Positions 33,951 through 42,834 of a DNA stretch of 64,000 bases are shown here, piece by piece. The position numbers and the translations under genes were made by a program. The DNA lies in NCBI GenBank assembly GCA_050699875.1, contig JBOHFX010000146.1, positions 1-64,000 on the forward strand, given 5' to 3'. Position 1 is the first letter of the stretch. The number at the start of each line of letters is the position of its first letter. Below the pieces are notes generated by a model, which worked only from the letters and a program-made list of their open reading frames with translations, searched no databases and was not told the DNA's origin. This DNA is from GCA-003244245 sp050699875. GTDB taxonomy: Bacteria; Actinomycetota; Actinomycetes; Mycobacteriales; Pseudonocardiaceae.

Positions 33951-34412
33951 ATGATCGCTGTGGTTACCGGGCGCGTTGCTGGTGCCACCCGACGGACCCT
34001 CGGCAGGAGGCGCTGGCCGGCGTGGTGGGTGCCGGTCGCTGCGGCGGTTCTGGTAACCGGACTGATCACGATGGCGCTGGCTGGGGCGGCGCTCGACGAC
34101 GCCAGAATCGACGCTCGCACCGGTTACGGCACCGCCCAGGTGCTCGCGGTGACCCCGATGCGGACGTTGGTGCAATTCGCCACGCCCGACGGCAAGGTGT
34201 ACCGCCCGAAGGAAGGGGTGGCCTACCCATCGGGGCTGCGGGAGGGCCAGCTGGTGCGGGTGGAGTACGACAGCCTCGACCCCGATCAGGTTCGCGTCGC
34301 GGGGCGGACCTGGGCGGTGGGCGCGGCATCGGCGTCGATCACGCTGGTGACAGTGTGGGTGTTGGTGGTGCCGGCTATCTGGTGGTTGCGGCGCCAGAGC
34401 CGACCTGCGTAG
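33951..34412 (+). CDS. DUF3592 membrane protein (Rv0556-like)
   Basis: This 153-residue protein has two membrane helices (about 27-48 and 120-145) flanking a small beta-rich extracytoplasmic domain (VEYDSLDPDQVRVAGR). It matches the DUF3592 pattern and lies between menD/menF and mgtA, the same place as Rv0556 in M. tuberculosis (from recall). The ATG at 33951 was chosen because the frame further upstream is antisense to menF. Function is unknown. Confidence 0.8.
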   Translation: MIAVVTGRVAGATRRTLGRRRWPAWWVPVAAAVLVTGLITMALAGAALDDARIDARTGYGTAQVLAVTPMRTLVQFATPDGKVYRPKEGVAYPSGLREGQLVRVEYDSLDPDQVRVAGRTWAVGAASASITLVTVWVLVVPAIWWLRRQSRPA

Positions 34413-34510
34413 GGGGCACATCGGTGAGGTACGAGGAGTTCGCCAGGAGTTTCGCAGTGCGACATGGTCGCTTCGCCTTTACTCCAGACCTCGCCGACAC
34501 GGTCAGCGGC

Positions 34511-35656
34511 ATGCGCGTCGCGATTGTGACCGAGACGTTTCTGCCTGTCATCAACGGCGTCAGCAACTCGGTGGTGCGGGTGGTCGAGCACCTGCTCCGC
34601 TGCGGGTACGAAACACTGGTCGTCGCCCCGGGTGCGGGTCCGGACAACTATCGGGGCGCTACGGTGGTACGGATACCGGCCCTGGACCTGCCGGTGGTCG
34701 ACTCGGTACCAGTTGGCGTGCCCACCCGCAAGATCGTCACCGCGTTGCGGGACTTCGCTCCGGACGTGGTGCACCTGGCCTCTCCGGTCATCGTCGGGGC
34801 GCGTGGGTTATGGGCCGCCCGTAGGCTCGGCGTGCCCACCGTGGCCGTGTACCAGACCGACATCGCCGGGTTCGCCGACTCCTACGGTCTCGGTTTCGCG
34901 GCCCGCACCGCGTGGCGTTGGACCCGGCAGGTGCACAGCGGCGCTGATCGCACCCTGGCCCCGTCCAGCTCCGCGGCAGCCGCCCTGACCGCGCACGGCG
35001 TGCCTCGGGTGCACCGCTGGGGCCGTGGCGTGGACACCGCACACTTCCGCCCATCCCGCCGAGATGAGCGGTTGCGCGCACAGCTCGCCCCCAACGGTGA
35101 GCTGCTGGTCGGCTTCGTCGGCAGGCTGGCTCCGGAGAAGAAGGTGCTGCGCCTGTCCGCGCTGCAGAACATCCCCGGCATCCGGCTGGTTGTAGTCGGC
35201 GACGGCCCGGACCGGCGCCGGCTGGCCAAGCAACTGCCCGACGCGGCGTTCTTGGGATTCAAGACCGGTGACGAGCTGGCGCAGGCGTACGCCAGCCTGG
35301 ACGTGTTCGTGCACACCGGGCCCTTCGAGACGTTCTGCCAGGCGGTCCAGGAGGCGCTGGCGTCCGGCCTGCCGGTGATCGCCCCAGACGCCGGCGGCCC
35401 GCGAGATCTGGTGTCCCACGGGCGCAGCGGCTTCCTCCTACCGGAGACCGGGAGGTCCGACGCCGACAAGGTCTTCGGCGAGGCCTTGCGCGGCGCGGTC
35501 CGCACCCTGGCCAACGATTCCGAGCTCCGGATCCGGTACGGCACGGCCGCCCGGCGCGGCGTGCTGCGGCGCACCTGGCCGGCGATCTGCGACGAGCTGC
35601 TCGGGCATTACGCCGAGGTCACCGGACTGCCTGCGGATGCCCGGCGGGTTGCCTGA
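34511..35656 (+). CDS. mgtA: GT4 glycosyltransferase, MgtA-like mannosyltransferase
   Basis: The 381-residue GT-B enzyme starts MRVAIVTETFLPVINGVSNSV. The nucleotide-sugar binding half has GFVGRLAPEKKV and the EX7E motif (FETFCQAVQEAL). The mycobacterial orthologue by position (Rv0557) is a GDP-mannose-dependent alpha-mannosyltransferase of lipomannan-type glycolipids. The ATG at 34511 gives the family N-terminus; a GTG at 34424 would add 29 residues. The stop overlaps the next start (TGATG), so two GT4 enzymes are coupled. Confidence 0.88.
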   Translation: MRVAIVTETFLPVINGVSNSVVRVVEHLLRCGYETLVVAPGAGPDNYRGATVVRIPALDLPVVDSVPVGVPTRKIVTALRDFAPDVVHLASPVIVGARGLWAARRLGVPTVAVYQTDIAGFADSYGLGFAARTAWRWTRQVHSGADRTLAPSSSAAAALTAHGVPRVHRWGRGVDTAHFRPSRRDERLRAQLAPNGELLVGFVGRLAPEKKVLRLSALQNIPGIRLVVVGDGPDRRRLAKQLPDAAFLGFKTGDELAQAYASLDVFVHTGPFETFCQAVQEALASGLPVIAPDAGGPRDLVSHGRSGFLLPETGRSDADKVFGEALRGAVRTLANDSELRIRYGTAARRGVLRRTWPAICDELLGHYAEVTGLPADARRVA

Positions 35657-36771
35657 TGCGCATCGTCCAGCTCGCGAACTTCTACGGTCCGCGGTCCGGC
35701 GGGTTGCGTACCGCCTTGCACCACCTGGGCGCCGGGTACGTCGCCGGAGGCCACGAGGTGGTCCTGGTGGTACCCGGCCCCCGGCGAGCCGACGAGGCGA
35801 TGCCCAGCGGGGTCCGGCGGATCACTTTGCCCGCGGCGAAGATCCCGGGCACCGGTGGATATCGCGCGGTCGACCCGTGCCGGGTGCGTTCGTTGTTGGA
35901 CCGGCTGCGCCCGGACCGTATTGAAGTGTCCGATCGGCTCACCCTGCGCGGGATGGGCCGGTGGGCTGCGTCGCACGGAGTGCCGAGCGTGGTGATCTCG
36001 CACGAGCGGCTTGACCGGCTGCTGCACCAATTCCTGCTGCCCGATCCGGCGGCCCGCCGGGTGGCCGACTGGGCCAACCGCCGGATGGCCGCCTCGTACG
36101 ACACCGTGGTGTGCACCACCGACTTCGCCCGTGAGGAGTTCGACCGGATCGGCTCGGGCAACGTCGTTCAGGTCCCGTTGGGGGTCGACCTGGCCACGTT
36201 CGCGCCGTCGGCCCGGGACGGTGCGCTGCGCGCCGAGCTGGCCCGCGGAGCCGACGCGATGCTGGTGCACTGCGGCCGGCTGTCACCGGAGAAGCACGTC
36301 GAACGCTCCGTCGACACCATCGCCGAACTGCACGAGTCGGGGCACCGGGTGCGGCTGGTCATCGCCGGTGACGGCCCGCGCCGGACGGCCCTGCAGCGGC
36401 GCGCCGCCGGGCTGCCGGTCACCTTCCTGGGGTTCGTGCAGCGGCGAAGCGATGTGGCCAAACTGCTCGCCACGTCGGACGTATCGCTCGCGCCAGGACC
36501 GCACGAGACGTTCGGATTGGCGGCGCTGGAGGCGCTGGCCTCGGGTACCCCCGTGGTGGTGTCACGTTCCTCTGCGCTGCGCGAGATCATCGGTCCGACC
36601 TGCGGTGCTGCCGTCGCTGATTACGCGCCTGCTTTCGCCGCCGCGGCGAGCCGGCTACTCGATGCGCCCGAACCGGCTCGCCGGGCCGCGGCTCGGGCCC
36701 GCGCCGAGGAGTTCCCCTGGCCCGCCGCCGTCACCGGAATGCTCGGCGCCCTCCGTGTTGGCGGTACGTGA
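35656..36771 (+). CDS. GT4 glycosyltransferase (second)
   Basis: This 371-residue GT-B enzyme begins MRIVQLANFYGPRSGGLRT. The donor-binding half contains HCGRLSPEKHVERSVD, VIAGDGPRR and an EX7E motif (HETFGLAALEALASGTPVV). It overlaps mgtA by one base and probably acts on the same glycolipid or sugar chain. Acceptor and donor are not identifiable; GDP-mannose is plausible from context. Confidence 0.85.
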   Translation: MRIVQLANFYGPRSGGLRTALHHLGAGYVAGGHEVVLVVPGPRRADEAMPSGVRRITLPAAKIPGTGGYRAVDPCRVRSLLDRLRPDRIEVSDRLTLRGMGRWAASHGVPSVVISHERLDRLLHQFLLPDPAARRVADWANRRMAASYDTVVCTTDFAREEFDRIGSGNVVQVPLGVDLATFAPSARDGALRAELARGADAMLVHCGRLSPEKHVERSVDTIAELHESGHRVRLVIAGDGPRRTALQRRAAGLPVTFLGFVQRRSDVAKLLATSDVSLAPGPHETFGLAALEALASGTPVVVSRSSALREIIGPTCGAAVADYAPAFAAAASRLLDAPEPARRAAARARAEEFPWPAAVTGMLGALRVGGT

Positions 36772-36842
36772 AGGCCTCCTGAATGGTGCGACCGCGGCGC
36801 TTGGTCAAAGACCCGCTCTGAGGTGCGCGTTTCCCTGTTTGA

Positions 36843-37103
36843 GTGGTCAACGTCTTGCGTCGATGCGTCGGCGATTGGTGCGCGCGCTCGCAAATCCGAA
36901 CTCGGCGCGGATTGAGCCTCGACGTGGCCGCAGGGCTGGCCGGGATAGGCAGGGCTACCTGTCGATGCTCGAACGGGGGCCAGCGCGGGCTCGACCGGCG
37001 CGGCCTGCTCGAGGAGGCACTGCGCCACCGGGGTCCGGCGCTACCCGGCTACCCGTCCGACCCCGACCAGGTGTGTCCGAGGTGCAAGGGGGTGGCGAAG
37101 TGA
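36843..37103 (+). pseudogene. Decayed XRE-type regulator fragment
   Basis: Fragments in two frames read as a Cro/CI helix-turn-helix: RTRRGLSLDVAAGLAGI in one frame, GYLSMLERG one base shifted, and then RRGLLEEALR back in the first frame. This matches the usual order of an XRE domain (LR-RRGLSQ-LA-LAGIS-YLS-IERG). Compensating frameshifts and the missing remainder mark it as debris. The rest of the gap 36772-37144 carries only the menG promoter region. Confidence 0.45.
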
Positions 37104-37144
37104 GATGGTGGTTCCTGAACGGCTACCGACCGTAGGATGGCGCT

Positions 37145-37867
37145 GTGCCGAAGAGGGGTTGTGGGCCGAATGGTGGTAGTAGACCGAGAGCAGGGCTGGA
37201 CAAGGACCCTCGCGATGTCGCTGCGATGTTCGATGGGGTGGCCCGCCGCTATGACCTGACCAACACGGTGCTGTCGTTCGGCCGGGACCGGTGGTGGCGA
37301 CGCAGCACCCGGATCGCCGTCGCCGCCGGATCCGGAGAACGGGTGCTCGACGTCGCCGCCGGCACTGCGGTATCCACCGTCGAATTGAGCCGCACGGGTG
37401 CGTGGTGCGTGGCCGTGGACTTCTCGCTGGGGATGCTTCGCGCCGGCCGACACCGCCAGGTCCCGCTGGTCGGAGCCGACGCGTTGGCGCTGCCTTTCGC
37501 CAGCAGGACCTTCGATGCGGTCACGATCTCCTTCGGGCTGCGCAACGTGGCCGACCTCGATGCTGCGCTGACCGAGCTGGCCCGGGTGACCCGGCCCGGC
37601 GGTCGGCTGGTCGTCTGCGAGTTCTCCACTCCCACCTGGGGGCCGTTTCGCACCGTGTACCTGGAGTACCTGATGCGCGCACTGCCGGCCGTGGCCCGCC
37701 GGGTGAGCAGCAACCCGGAGGCCTATGTCTACCTTGCCGAGTCCATCCGGGCCTGGCCCGACCAGCCGGCACTCGCCCAGCGGGTGGCCGCCGCAGGCTG
37801 GATCGACGTCGAGTGGCGCGACCTCACCGGCGGCATCGTCACACTGCACCGCGCTGTCAGCCCGTGA
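37145..37867 (+). CDS. menG: Demethylmenaquinone methyltransferase
   Basis: MenG/UbiE methylates demethylmenaquinone with SAM, the last step of menaquinone synthesis. The 240-residue protein has LDKDPRDVAAMFDGVARRYDLTN, the SAM motif VLDVAAGTAVSTVEL, VTISFGLRNV and the C-terminal NLTGGIV-type end (here DLTGGIVTLHRAV). About 19 residues precede the conserved start; the GTG at 37145 was kept because no better in-frame start is visible. It is separated from the other men genes by the two glycosyltransferases. Confidence 0.94.
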   Translation: MPKRGCGPNGGSRPRAGLDKDPRDVAAMFDGVARRYDLTNTVLSFGRDRWWRRSTRIAVAAGSGERVLDVAAGTAVSTVELSRTGAWCVAVDFSLGMLRAGRHRQVPLVGADALALPFASRTFDAVTISFGLRNVADLDAALTELARVTRPGGRLVVCEFSTPTWGPFRTVYLEYLMRALPAVARRVSSNPEAYVYLAESIRAWPDQPALAQRVAAAGWIDVEWRDLTGGIVTLHRAVSP

Positions 37868-38104
37868 GCCTGCGCTGAGCGCGCACCGCTCGTCGCTTGT
37901 CCGGCTCCGCACCCTGGTGCGCTACCAAGTTGATGTGTGACAAGCGCGATGTGCCGGACACATACCCGGTGAACCGAAGGGAGCGCAGCAACTGTCAGGG
38001 TAAGGTGCCGGCAGCCGTGAAGGGCCGCGTGATCCCGCCGAGCGCCGGTCCGGGGGTCGGACCGGAAGTGATTGCGCCACGCACCCACCGGGTGTGGCGG
38101 GGGT

Positions 38105-38360
38105 GACAGCATCCCTTCGGCGGCGCTTTCGGTCCGCCAGCCGCCGACCACGGCGTCCACCACGGCGGTGTCGGCGCCGGTGAGCACCCCGCGAGATCGT
38201 GGTCTTCGTCGGGGCCCGGCGGGCTGGTCGTAGAGCTAGGCCAACAGGTCGGCGGGCGCAACCGGCCAACCATCCCGCGCGCGGTGAACGAGCGCATCCC
38301 GGCCAGGACCGCTGCCGCGCACCAGGTCAGCACCACCGCAACCGGGTGATCTCGACCTCG
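38105..38360 (-). pseudogene. Remnant of an ISAs1-type transposase N-terminus
   Basis: On the minus strand the reading HPVAVVLTWCAAAVLAGMRSF resembles the conserved H-L-VVL-CAAAVLAG-RSF of ISAs1-family transposases. In a shifted frame VLTGADTAVVDAVVGGW matches the following RVL-ALDADAVDA-IGAW segment. The frame changes between them and the catalytic DDE part is missing. The remaining gap (37868-38104) shows nothing else. Family recognition is from memory. Confidence 0.45.
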
Positions 38361-38368
38361 ATTCCGAC

Positions 38369-38416
38369 TACCCGTGAGTGGATGCGAGCCATCACTCGTA
38401 TCGCCACTCACGGGTA
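38369..38416. repeat. 13-bp perfect inverted repeat before purN
   Basis: TACCCGTGAGTGG (38369-38381) pairs exactly with CCACTCACGGGTA (38404-38416) around a 22-base spacer. The same 13-base word occurs singly at 28797-28809. The position, 41 bases before the purN start, allows a leader hairpin; a dispersed palindromic repeat is equally possible. Confidence 0.8.
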
Positions 38417-38456
38417 CTCTTACTCCTCCCGCCCGCCTAATCCTGGTCAGGAGACC

Positions 38457-39080
38457 GTGCCTCAGCTCCGCCTGCCGATCCCGGCCAGGGTCGTTGTCCT
38501 GGTGTCCGGTATCGGGACCCTGTTGCAGGCCTTGCTGGACGCCGACGGTCCGGACTATCCCGCCCGGGTCGTGGCCGTTGGCGCGGACCGGGCCGGCACC
38601 GCAGGGCTGAAACGGGCCGGGGATCGCGGGCTGCCCACCTTCGTCGTCGACCTCGCCCAGCATGCCGATCGGGCGTCCTGGGACGCCGCGCTCACCGAGG
38701 CGGTCGCTGGGCACCGGCCGGATCTGGTGGTCACCGCCGGGTTCATGAAGATCCTCGGCCCGGCGTTCCTGGGCCGCTTCGGTGGTCGCATCCTGAACAG
38801 CCACCCGGCGCTGTTGCCCGCGTTCCCCGGCCCGCACCCGGTGGCTGACGCGCTGGCGCACGGCGTCTGGGTGACCGGCGCGACCGTGCACTTGGTGGAC
38901 GTCGGCGTGGACACCGGTCCGATCCTGGCTCAGCGCGCGGTCGAGGTGCTGGCCGACGACACCGAACAACAGCTGCACGAGCGGATCAAGATTGCAGAGC
39001 GGACCTTGCTCGTGGACGTTGTCGCCGGCGTAGCCCGCAAGGGATGCACCGTCACCGGAAGAAAGGTCTCGATGCCGTGA
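38457..39080 (+). CDS. purN: Phosphoribosylglycinamide formyltransferase
   Basis: PurN transfers a formyl group from 10-formyltetrahydrofolate to GAR, the third step of purine synthesis. The 207-residue protein shows VVLVSGIGTLLQALLDA, the catalytic NSHPALLPAFPG (Asn and His) and TVHLVDVGVDTGPI with the catalytic Asp. GTG at 38457 follows CAGGAG by three to four bases. Ile replaces the usual second glycine-loop serine (SGIGT instead of SGxGSN). It overlaps purH by four bases (GTGA). Confidence 0.94.
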   Translation: MPQLRLPIPARVVVLVSGIGTLLQALLDADGPDYPARVVAVGADRAGTAGLKRAGDRGLPTFVVDLAQHADRASWDAALTEAVAGHRPDLVVTAGFMKILGPAFLGRFGGRILNSHPALLPAFPGPHPVADALAHGVWVTGATVHLVDVGVDTGPILAQRAVEVLADDTEQQLHERIKIAERTLLVDVVAGVARKGCTVTGRKVSMP

Positions 39081-40642
39081 CCGCTGAGGATCGTAGGCCG
39101 GTGTGCAGGGCGCTGCTGAGCGTGTCGGACAAGACCGGCCTGTTAGAGCTGGCCAGCGGACTGCATGCGGCCGGAGTCCAGATCGTCTCCACCGGCTCGA
39201 CGGCGAACGCGATCGCCGACGCGGCAGTCCCGGTGACCCCCGTCGAGGAACTCACCGGCTTCCCGGAGTGCCTGGACGGGCGGGTCAAAACCTTGCACCC
39301 CCGGGTGCACGCCGGGCTGCTCGCCGACAGCCGCAAGCCCGAGCACGTGGCGCAGCTGGCCACATTGGACATCGCGCCGTTCGACCTACTGGTGGTCAAC
39401 CTCTACCCGTTCCAGGCCACCGCGGCCGCCGAGGCCGATTTCGACGAATGCATCGAGCAGATCGACATCGGCGGCCCGGCGATGGTGCGAGCCGCTGCGA
39501 AGAACCACGCCTCGGTGGCCGTCGTGGTGAACCTTACAGCGTACCTCGACGTACTGGCTGCCGTTCGGGCCGGGGGGTTCACCCTGGCGCAGCGCCGCGG
39601 GCTGGCCGTCGCCGCGTTCCGGCACACCGCGGATTACGACATCGCTGTGGCGTCCTGGATGGGATCCGCCACGCCGGACGACGGCGGGTTCCCCCCTTGG
39701 GCAGGCGCTTCCTGGCGACGCGCGGCGGCGTTGCGTTACGGGGAGAATCCGCATCAGCGGGCTGCGCTCTACACCGCGAGCCACAGTGCCGCGCCGGGGC
39801 TGGCCGGCGCGCAGCAGCTGCACGGCAAGGAGATGTCCTATAACAATTACGTCGACGCCGACGCGGCCTGGCGGGCCGCGCACGACCATGACGATGCCTG
39901 CGTGGTGATCATCAAGCACGCCAACCCGTGCGGTATCGCGGTATCGCACCCTGGGGACGTGGCTGACGCGCACCGCCGGGCGCATGCCTGCGACCCGGTG
40001 AGCGCCTTCGGGGGAGTGATCGCGGTCAACCGTGAGGTCACCGTCGAACTGGCCGAGCAGGTGAGCGAGGTGTTCACCGAGGTGTTGGTGGCGCCGGCGT
40101 ATGCCACGACCGCTGTGGACGTGCTGGCTCGCAAGAAAAATATCCGGCTGCTGTTGGCCAAGGCGCCGGAGCGCGGCGGTGTCGAGTTCCGGGCACTGTC
40201 CGGCGGGCTGTTGCTGCAGACCCGGGATGCGCTGGATGCTCCCGGCGACGATCCGGCGACCTGGACACTGGCAACCGGTACACCAGTGGATGGACCGACC
40301 CTGGCCGACCTGGCCTTCGCCTGGCGAGCCTGCCGCGCGGTGCGCTCCAACGCGATCCTGCTCGCCGCCGATCAGGCCACGGTCGGTATCGGGATGGGGC
40401 AGGTGAACCGGGTGGACGCCGCCCGGCTCGCGGTCAGCAGGGCCGGGCAGCGGGCGAGTGGTTCGGTGGCCGCCTCCGACGCGTTCTTCCCCTTCCCCGA
40501 TGGGCTGGCGACGCTGCTCGGCGCCGGAGTCCGCGCCGTGGTGCAGCCCGGGGGATCGGTGCGCGACGCCGAGGTGATCGCCGCGGCGGAGGCATTCGGA
40601 GTGCCGTTGTACCTCACCGCGACCCGGCACTTTGCACACTGA
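39077..40642 (+). CDS. purH: Bifunctional AICAR transformylase/IMP cyclohydrolase
   Basis: PurH carries out the last two steps to IMP. The 521-residue protein has the N-terminal cyclohydrolase domain (ALLSVSDKTGLLELA, STGSTA, GRVKTLHPRVHAGLLAD) and the C-terminal transformylase with the catalytic Lys-His of IIKHANPCGIA and RYGENPHQRAALY. The end LYLTATRHFAH is typical. It is translationally coupled to purN. Confidence 0.96.
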   Translation: MTAEDRRPVCRALLSVSDKTGLLELASGLHAAGVQIVSTGSTANAIADAAVPVTPVEELTGFPECLDGRVKTLHPRVHAGLLADSRKPEHVAQLATLDIAPFDLLVVNLYPFQATAAAEADFDECIEQIDIGGPAMVRAAAKNHASVAVVVNLTAYLDVLAAVRAGGFTLAQRRGLAVAAFRHTADYDIAVASWMGSATPDDGGFPPWAGASWRRAAALRYGENPHQRAALYTASHSAAPGLAGAQQLHGKEMSYNNYVDADAAWRAAHDHDDACVVIIKHANPCGIAVSHPGDVADAHRRAHACDPVSAFGGVIAVNREVTVELAEQVSEVFTEVLVAPAYATTAVDVLARKKNIRLLLAKAPERGGVEFRALSGGLLLQTRDALDAPGDDPATWTLATGTPVDGPTLADLAFAWRACRAVRSNAILLAADQATVGIGMGQVNRVDAARLAVSRAGQRASGSVAASDAFFPFPDGLATLLGAGVRAVVQPGGSVRDAEVIAAAEAFGVPLYLTATRHFAH

Positions 40643-40656
40643 CGCATCTCGTTTCG

Positions 40657-41493
40657 TCATCCATCGCGGGTAGCGATCAACTCGACCACCGAGCCGGGTT
40701 GTAGGCCGGTGTGGCGAGCCGCCGAGTCGTCGCGGCAGGCCACCGCCAGACGCCCGGCGGAGTCGACCATCGCGACGAGCTCCCCGCGCGCCACGTCGGC
40801 AAAGGTCGTGCCGACCAGGACCGCCGCGGCGCCTGCCGGCCACCGGAGAGTCGCCGCCACGCCGATCCGGAGTCCGGCCGCGTCGAGCTCGGCTGCCCCG
40901 GCGGCCAGCGTCACGTTGCCGAAGTGGTCCACGATCAGTACCTCGGTCCGGATCCGATCGTCCTCCACCTGGCACACCGGCACCGGCAAGGTGACCAGCG
41001 ACACCGGGTCAACTGTGGGTCCGAGAGCCTCCGGCGGCACGCCGACGGCGAGGTGAGCGGCCGCCGGCGCGAAGACGTCGCGACCATGAAACGTCGCGCT
41101 CACTGCCGGCAGCCGGTAGGAGGGCTCGACCAGCTCGTAGCCGGCGCGTATCCCGCCCAGGGCTTCCGCCGCGGAGACCAAAAGCCCGTTGTCCGGGCCG
41201 ACCAGCACCGCGTCACCACAGACCAGCGCCACCCCACGCCGGGCCGTCCCGACACCGGGGTCGACGACCGCGATATGCACTGCCGGTGGCAGCCAAGGCA
41301 GCGTGTCGGCCAGCACCACCGAACCGCGACGTACGTCACCGCGGCCGATCGCATGCGTCACGTCGAGCACCCGCGCACTCGGCGCGATGCCGGCGATGAC
41401 CCCCTGACAGGCGGCCACGAAGCCATCTGCGTAGCCGTAGTCGGTGCATAAGGAGATCCAGTCGAAGCCCGCCACGACATCGAGTGTGCCCAC
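40657..41493 (-). CDS. SAM hydrolase (adenosyl-chloride/fluoride synthase fold, DUF62)
   Basis: The 278-residue protein belongs to the SAM hydroxide adenosyltransferase family that cleaves SAM to adenosine and methionine. Seen are TDYGYADGFVAACQG, VVDPGVGTARRGVAL, GPDNGLL, FHGRDVFAPAAAHLA (catalytic Arg/His region) and VDHFGNVTLA. The loop specific to halogenases is not recognisable, so hydrolysis is the likely reaction. It is convergent with purH, with 14 bases between the stops. Confidence 0.88.
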   Translation of the reverse strand: MGTLDVVAGFDWISLCTDYGYADGFVAACQGVIAGIAPSARVLDVTHAIGRGDVRRGSVVLADTLPWLPPAVHIAVVDPGVGTARRGVALVCGDAVLVGPDNGLLVSAAEALGGIRAGYELVEPSYRLPAVSATFHGRDVFAPAAAHLAVGVPPEALGPTVDPVSLVTLPVPVCQVEDDRIRTEVLIVDHFGNVTLAAGAAELDAAGLRIGVAATLRWPAGAAAVLVGTTFADVARGELVAMVDSAGRLAVACRDDSAARHTGLQPGSVVELIATRDG

Positions 41494-41707
41494 CGGCTTC
41501 CATCAATGGGGCGGTAGGCAGTGGCGATATCGGTAGGTGAAGAGCTGCCAGTCGACGATCGTCACCAACGAGACCGGTCCCGCGTTAGCCACCCGTATGC
41601 GTCGAGATGGGCAGTCTGTCCGTCGAGCGCTGGGGGATGTCGCTTGCAGCGCGCCCGCTGCTCATGCCTTGCACGGTGGGGTCGTGGCTGTCCACGTACG
41701 AGGGGGG

Positions 41708-42823
41708 ATGATGCTCGGTCACCGAGGTCAAGCCGGGGCGGCGCTGGCGGCGGTGAGCGCGGTGATCACGGTGGGCCTGGCACCGTTTGGCGCGGCCGAC
41801 CCTGGGCAGGGGGTTCAGGCGAGCCGGATCGCCGGGCTCACCGGAGCCGGGTCCATCAACGACACCGAGGCGCGCTACCAGGTGAAAGGCACCGACCTTG
41901 GCATCATGTGGACCGACGAGCGAGGGCAGGTTCTGGTCGCCTTCGGCGACACCTTCGGTACCGGGTGGGCCGGTCACGAAAGCGGGCTCGGGGACCCGGC
42001 CGCGATTGATTGGCGCTCCAACACGCTGGCCCGCAGCAGCGATCGGAACCCTCCCGACGGCGTGGTTCTCAACGACTTCGTCAACGACCGTCCCGGCCAC
42101 GCCAAGGAACTGGTGTCATCGCTCAAGCGGGACGGCGTAGAGATCAGCAAGATCCCGACCGGGGGGGTCAACATCGATGGGCGCAACTACCTGGCCTACA
42201 TGTCGGTGCGCAGTTTCGACCAGCCTGGGCGGTGGATCACGAACCATAGTGGTGTCGCGTACTCCGATGACGGTGGGCAGACCTGGGCCGAGGCTCCTAG
42301 CGCGTTTCGGTTCAACAACCCGACCGCGGACGAGAAGTTTCAGATGATCGCCTACGCCCGGCGGGACGGGTTCGTCTACGCCTTCGGCACGCCGAGCGGC
42401 CGTTTCGGCGACGCGCATGTCGCCCGGGTTCCCGAGCAGCAGCTGCTCGACCAGTTCGCCTACGAGTACTGGACCGGCACCGGCTGGCAGCGGGGCGGCA
42501 GCGTGATCGCCGCCCCGATCGTTTCCGGGCCTGTCGGTGAGCTGTCGATCCGTTACGACGAGACGCTCGACAGCTGGCAGATGATGACCATGGACGAGTC
42601 ACTCGGCGCGATCGTGGTCCGGCTGGCCCCCCAGCCCACCGGACCGTGGGGTCCGCCGGTACAGGTCGCCACCTCCCGCGAGTACCCCCATCTCTACGGC
42701 GGTTTCCTGCACCCGGACTCGAAGGGATTGGACATTTACTTCACGATGACCCAGTACGACCGCTACAACGTCTCGATGATGTACGCCAAGTTGCCGGCCA
42801 ACACGGTGGACAGCGCCCAGTAG
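41708..42823 (+). CDS. Secreted DUF4185 protein
   Basis: The 371-residue protein has a signal peptide (AALAAVSAVITVGLAPFGAA) and a beta-propeller-like body with repeats of the WTDERGQVLVAFGDTFG and SVRSFDQPGRWITNHSGVAYSDDGG kind, typical of DUF4185. Such proteins are exported and resemble glycoside-active propellers, but function is unproven. ATG 41708 and 41711 are both possible; AGGGGG fits 41711 better. Open frame upstream to 41537 lacks a signal-like start. Confidence 0.83.
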   Translation: MMLGHRGQAGAALAAVSAVITVGLAPFGAADPGQGVQASRIAGLTGAGSINDTEARYQVKGTDLGIMWTDERGQVLVAFGDTFGTGWAGHESGLGDPAAIDWRSNTLARSSDRNPPDGVVLNDFVNDRPGHAKELVSSLKRDGVEISKIPTGGVNIDGRNYLAYMSVRSFDQPGRWITNHSGVAYSDDGGQTWAEAPSAFRFNNPTADEKFQMIAYARRDGFVYAFGTPSGRFGDAHVARVPEQQLLDQFAYEYWTGTGWQRGGSVIAAPIVSGPVGELSIRYDETLDSWQMMTMDESLGAIVVRLAPQPTGPWGPPVQVATSREYPHLYGGFLHPDSKGLDIYFTMTQYDRYNVSMMYAKLPANTVDSAQ

Positions 42824-42834
42824 TACGGATCTTC

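Noticed and set aside
37868..38456. N-terminal extension of purN through the upstream gap
   Set aside because: The open frame from 38199 includes the hairpin and relic DNA; GTG 38457 with CAGGAG gives the normal PurN start.
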